A stretch of 64,000 nt of DNA from Mytilus galloprovincialis (taxonomy: Eukaryota > Mollusca > Bivalvia > Mytilida > Mytilidae). Below, one piece after another: positions 59,640 through 64,000 of the stretch (position 1 is its first letter; every line of letters begins with the position of its first letter). A program made the position numbers and the translations under genes. The stretch spans positions 53,031,078 to 53,095,077 of the forward strand of contig NC_134841.1 of the NCBI RefSeq assembly GCF_965363235.1, written 5' to 3'. The notes under the pieces are model-generated. The model was not told the origin of the DNA, ran no database searches, and saw only the letters and a list, made by a program, of their open reading frames with translations.

Positions 59640-59830
59640 CTGTATATTGTTATGTATTAGGGTTGAATTCTGTTCGAGGTCGGGGCTATTCCAGGTTAGG
59701 GTGTAAGGTCAGACCCGTAATGCTGTTTTTGATGTTTCTTGAGTATGAACGTGCTTATGGAGAATAAAGACGTGTTTGTAATGATGTCTTGTCTATTTAT
59801 TTAGTCCCCGTAAAAGGCAAGAACATCTCA
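59640..59830 (+). mobile_element. 3' part of a 5' LTR (Ty3/gypsy element)
   Basis: An AATAAA at 59763-59768 is followed by a GT/T-rich stretch, and the segment ends in CA at 59830 immediately before a TGG-starting primer-binding-like site. The left LTR border cannot be fixed because the 3' LTR lies outside the window. Confidence 0.5.
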
Positions 59831-59844
59831 TGGTGGAGGACTTC
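59831..59844 (+). promoter_or_regulatory. Candidate primer-binding site
   Basis: TGGTGGAGGACTTC directly after the LTR-like CA. TGG complements the CCA of a tRNA 3' end. Which tRNA is not determined. Confidence 0.4.
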
Positions 59845-60010
59845 AAATGGATTAATTTGTTCTGTAAACCGCTTTTGACAATTTGTTTCAATTTTATACT
59901 GTGTAACTGAAATATTTTTGTGAATTACCACGAGGATCGATTTGCGTGCACTGAAGCGTGACATTACAAGTAGGCGGCAAGCACATGGTTTTTACACAGA
60001 GACAATTTTT

Positions 60011-60636
60011 ATACCCCCGCTTTAAAAAAGGGGGGGTATACTGTTTTACCTCTGTCTGTCAGTCCGTCCGTCCGTCCGTCCATCAGTCCGTCAGTCCGTC
60101 AGTCAGTCCGTCCCATGAAACTTTCGTCACATTTTTCTCAGGAACTACACATCCACCCTTTCTGTAATTTGGTATCAACATTTATATATGTCAGCCATAC
60201 CGTGTGATGCGTTTTCAGATTCATCACTTGACAACTTCCTGTTTACCGAACACTTGTCTGATTTTAAACATGATAGCCAAGTTGAAAATTTTCGTCACAT
60301 TTTTCTCAGGAACTACAATACAAGGATTTCTGAAATTTGGTTTCAGGATTTATATAAGTCAGCTATACCGTGTGATGCGTTTTCAGATTCATCACTCGAC
60401 AATTTCCTGTTTACCGAACACTTGTATGATTTTACACATGATAGCCAAGTTGAAAATTTTCGTCACATTTTTCTCAGGAACTACAATACAAGGATTTCTG
60501 AAATTTGGTTTCAGGATTTATATAAGTCAGCTATACTGTGTGATGCGTTTTCAGATTCATCACTCGACAACTTCCTGTTAACCGAACACTTGCATATTTT
60601 TACACTATTAATATTATCCACTTGCGGCGGGGGTAT
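60011..60636 (+). mobile_element. ATACCCCCGC-ended element with three 168-bp internal repeats
   Basis: The inverted ends ATACCCCCGC (60011-60020) and GCGGGGGTAT (60627-60636) enclose a TCCG/TCAG microsatellite (60050-60112) and three 168-bp units (TGTGATGCGTTTTCAGATTC, CACATTTTTCTCAGGAACTA). It appears inserted in the leader of the LTR element. Confidence 0.7.
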
Positions 60637-61054
60637 CATCAGTGAGCAGTAGCTCGCAGTTTCACTTGTTATTTCCGTTGGTTGTTGAAATTTTTGTACC
60701 CGAATGAGTCTTATTTCTAAAGCCGAGAAAAATCTCACCAACTTAAGTCCGAGGTTAGAAAATGTGAGAATTTATCTCGCTGCTCTTTGTATTGATACAT
60801 GAACATGGTTGTATGTACAGTGGTTCAGTGTATGTGAGAATTAACTCGCTACACAAGGCATTAAACAAAAGCGTATTACATTTAGACCGAAGTATACATA
60901 TAAAAGCGTAATATCATTCTAGCTCGCTAGACCCACAACTGTTGATTTTTGCTCTTTATATTAAAATGACTTCTTATGAATGTGTATGTGAGAATTTACT
61001 CGCTACATGTATATAGGGTAATCCTGCATGATCGTTGATAACATAATTTTGTAA
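60637..61054 (+). other. Untranslated leader of the LTR element
   Basis: It contains three dispersed copies of TGTGAGAATT(T/A)A(T/C)TCGCT at 60763, 60833 and 60988. No ORF. Confidence 0.4.
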
Positions 61055-62300
61055 ATGACTTCAAATCAACTCTCGGCAAATTTTTCTGATGACCAGTACG
61101 ACAGTGAGGTCGAATTTGGATTGATATCAATTAAGTCGCCTGAAACCCCACTACTGCCTTTACCCGTTTCTATATCACCATTGTCCCAGTACTCTGGCGA
61201 TTCCCTAGAATTTGAACTTGAATAACCACACTCTGATCTATCAGACGAATTTTTGTCGCTGAATCAGCTTCGGGAGCCAGATATTAATTATTTACTTACT
61301 CCGTCCCCAAAACTACCTTTGAACTTTTCAACATGTAATTCAAATCTTGCCATTTCAGACACGATGGAAAAACTAGCAAACTGTCGGAAATTTGGCGGCT
61401 ATCCCCATGAAAATGCTGCATTATTTATTGCTGAGTTTGAATCATATGCAACCCTACATAACATTTCACCACTGGACGACAACCGCATAATAGCGGCGCT
61501 TCATTTACATTTGACTGGTCCAGCATTAACCTGGTTTAATTCACTATCGTCTGAAAATAAGGCATCATGGGAAGCTATAGTACATTTGTTCACAGATAAA
61601 TATGTTGATTTAGACTGGCAAAATCCTACAGTTATGCTTGATAGTGAAATCTTTGAAAACATGTCTTTATCGTCAGGCCAGTCAATTGATGATTTTTATT
61701 GCCAACTTGTGGAAAAAGCAAATACATTGAAAAAACCTGATCACGAAATTTTAGTTAAATTCATTAAAGGGTTACCCGAACAACTAGCATTTTTTGTAAG
61801 AGCCGGTCACCATAGAGACAGTCCATCGGCATTAGCAGCCGCTAAAATGGGCGAAGCTTATGGGTATAGGAAGGCTGAGCTACAAGTAGCTGCGGCAAGT
61901 AAACAGGCAAAACCTAGTGATAAACGTGACTCCGAGTTCGCCTCCTTACAGTCACAAATAGACACTCTCACAAAGGCAGTCCAAAATTTAACTGCATCTA
62001 AAACTGATGAAAGTACAAAACAAAACAGACGTACCGATCGATTTGCTTATAGTCGTCAGCAGGCAACTTACCCCCCTCAGGCAACAAACAGTCGTCAGCA
62101 GGCAACCAACCCCCCCTCAGGCAACCAACAGTCGTCAGCAGGCAACAAACAATCTTTGTTTCAATTGTAATTCGCCAAATCATATTAAACGTTATTGCAA
62201 CTGGAACGGACAAGGAGTTAGCAGTTCCGATATCACATGTCAGTTGTGTGACCAAATTGGTCATTCAGCGGTTAATTGTAAGAGACTTTCGGGAAACTGA
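61055..62300 (+). pseudogene. gag: Gag of a Ty3/gypsy retrotransposon (broken by a stop and a frameshift)
   Basis: The ATG at 61055 opens the gag frame; a TAA at 61223-61225 lies in frame and coding resumes straight after it. The capsid-like part (FGGYPHENAALFIAEFESYA, LTGPALTWFNSL, SIDDFYCQLVEKA, FIKGLPEQL) fits the retrotransposon gag family. A Gln/Pro-rich tandem repeat (RQQATNPP) follows. There, a C7 run at 62110-62116, versus C6 in the upstream repeat copy, moves the frame by one, so the nucleocapsid part is read in another frame to TGA 62298-62300. That part has two CCHC knuckles, CFNCNSPNHIKRYC and CQLCDQIGHSAVNC, both C-x2-C-x4-H-x4-C. Confidence 0.85.
62291..62297 (+). promoter_or_regulatory. 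-1 ribosomal frameshift slippery site GGGAAAC
   Basis: The heptamer lies in the correct zero-frame register (X-XXY-YYZ) directly before the gag TGA at 62298. It is followed by a GC-rich potential stem (AGTCCCGG...CCGGGAGGACT, 62304-62342). The -1 frame is exactly the open pol frame. Confidence 0.85.
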
Positions 62301-64000
62301 ACAGTCCCGGGGGACACCAGGCACGGTCTTCCGGGAGGACTGATATACGTGCCAGATGTCGTAGTCGTTCGCCTTCTAGGTCATTTATTAACACTGTTCA
62401 ATCTGAACATTTTCAAACTTCCGATGATGAAATGCAGTGTTCTACATCAAATATGGAAAGCCGGAATAAGTTTATTTATTTGCCTGTACAGATTTTGAAT
62501 TTGAAAATTGCAGCCCTAGTAGATACGGGAAGCTCAATAAATGTAATTTCACAACAATTATTTAATTCAATACCTGAAACTCACAAGTCATGGGTAAATT
62601 CAACTAGTGAGAAAATTGTTTTAGCTAATAACCAATCTGTTAACATTATTGGTGTTTCACGAATTAAAATACAAATTCCACAAGGAAAACATTGGATTTT
62701 AGTACATGTATTTTCACAAACATCACATCCGTTATTATTAGGCACAGACTATTTGGTCTCGAAGAAAATCATGCTAGATTTTTCAAAGTTGACCGTTTGT
62801 TCCCGTTTCTGTAAAGTGAAAAATCAAAAGCGTTTGTCAGTTTTGCCAAATTCTGAGATGATAGTATGGGGCAAAGTTCATAATGATATTTTACATGGTA
62901 TGCAAGGAATATGCACGAACCATAATTATTTGTTTAAATTGGGTGTTTTGACAGCGAAATCGGTAGTTTCTGTAAATAAAGATAAACTGGTGCCTGTCAA
63001 ACTGTTTAATTCTACAAATGAAATAGTTGATATTCCAAGGGGTCAGATTGTTGCGAAATTTGAGATACTTGACAATGACTCTGATTTAATAGCTACATGT
63101 ATAGGAAATAGAGAAAATCCAGAGGTTAATAATGTACAGTTTTCGACCGAAAAGTGTGAAGATGGGGAACTTAGTGGGACAAAATTTTTCTCCTATTTTG
63201 ATATTCCAAAACATTTATCTGAGTCTGAACAAGGACAATTGAAAGGGTTTTTAAAATCGCATGACAACATATTTGTAACAGATGAAAATCCTGCTTTAGG
63301 TTTCACGGACGTAGTGCAACACAAGATTATACTAAAACCGGATTTCAAGCCAAAATATCAGCGATCGTATCGCCTTACCCCAGATAAAAAACAAGTACTT
63401 CGGGATCATCTAGATCATTTGCTAAAACAAGGAATAATTTCCCCGGTTGGTGAAACCGAAGATATACCCATCACAAGTCCCATAGTGTTAGTTTCAAAAA
63501 GAGCCAAGGAGTCCCGAACTAGCCAAAATAGCGATTTCAATCAGTCTTCAAACAGTCTCTCTCAGTTCAGATTTTGTTGCGATTTCCGTTATTTAAATTC
63601 TCAGTCTCAGCAGTTTTTTTATGGACTACCAGAATTACAGGATTTAACAGAGTCTTTCTCAAACAGGACCCCGAATTTCATAACTCATATCGATTTAAGT
63701 TCAGGATTTTTTCAGATGCCTATATCTCCAGACAGCCAACGATATACCGCATTCAACACTTGTTACGGTACATATCAATTTCTCCGCCTACCAATGGGTT
63801 TAAGTTCATCGCCAGGATCATTTCAACTTTTAATGGACAAAGTGCTCCATGGGTTAACATTCAATTCTTGTCTGTGTTATTTAGATGACGTTTTAATAAC
63901 ATCAGAAACCTTTGAGCAACACCTTAGTGATTTACATGAGGTATTTAATCGTTTACAAGCCGCTGGCCTAAAATTGGGCCCTACGAAATGTCATTTTGCA
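62291..64000 (+). CDS. pol: Pol of a Ty3/gypsy retrotransposon (protease and reverse transcriptase; runs off window)
   Basis: This frame is entered by -1 frameshifting at 62291 and I found no stop to the window edge. A retropepsin-like protease holds ALVDTGSSINVIS (catalytic DTG at 62522-62530) and LLLGTDYL. After a linker comes the RT: KPKYQRSYRLTP, LLKQGIISP, FCCDFRYLNSQS, THIDLSSGFFQMPI (first catalytic Asp), YQFLRLPMGLSSSPGSFQ and CYLDDVLITS (YxDD at 63878-63889), then GLKLGPTKCHF. RNase H, integrase and the 3' LTR would lie beyond the window. The pol part shows no lesion, in contrast to gag. Confidence 0.9.

Noticed and set aside
63574..63888. A 104-codon frame overlapping the reverse transcriptase
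   Set aside because: Out of register with the conserved RT motifs, which lie in the pol frame.

Overview
The window looks like a bivalve mollusc nuclear genome, most likely a marine mussel (Mytilus-like). It is AT-rich, with spliced genes in GT-AG introns. It is packed with dispersed repeats that I associate with mussel genomes, such as the family carrying TTGCCAATGAGACAAC and the family carrying GAAACGCGCGTCTGGCGTA. Species assignment is inference. Nothing prokaryotic is present.

Layout. 1-1220: the last exon of an unrecognised gene with a poly(A) signal. 1221-2720: three tandem units, two carrying intact tRNA-Arg(UCU) genes and one a truncated tRNA-like remnant. 2720-5500: repeats, including a 43-bp perfect inverted repeat and the 3' end of a LINE. 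5530-33915 (+): a 17-exon gene that I assembled by hand for a transmembrane receptor. It has a signal peptide, eight immunoglobulin-like domains, a short stem, one transmembrane helix and a cytoplasmic tail with an ITIM. The splice phases agree at every junction, and the exons sum to a frame of about 910 codons, provided an exact 166-bp tandem duplication inside exon 9 is counted once. As written, that duplication shifts the frame. The introns hold a dead LINE, SINE-like copies, palindromic MITEs and other repeats.

35317-41702: a DNA transposon of about 6.4 kb with inverted ends made of tandem subterminal repeats. It encodes a zinc-finger/transposase-like protein and a FEN1/XPG-like PIN nuclease with a Cys-rich tail. 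The first reading frame is split by a 383-bp Mutator-like MITE with a 9-bp target duplication, and there is also a one-base frameshift. 42000-45050: repeats and two LINE remnants. 45065-51060: a satellite of about 30 units (~170-180 bp) that changes orientation near 46125 and contains a tRNA-derived SINE with an 11-bp target duplication. 51700-53045: a second satellite (~128-bp units). 53343-53715: a minisatellite of GAATAGGTAAC and GAATAGG, motifs also found inside the first satellite. 54000-59230: dispersed repeats, a hAT-like MITE and LINE fragments. 59640-64000: a Ty3/gypsy LTR retrotransposon running off the right edge, with a partial LTR, gag, a canonical GGGAAAC -1 frameshift site, protease and reverse transcriptase.

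The two most interesting systems are the inhibitory-type multi-Ig receptor gene and the PIN-nuclease transposon. All assignments come from reading the sequence and from family knowledge; no searches were run.
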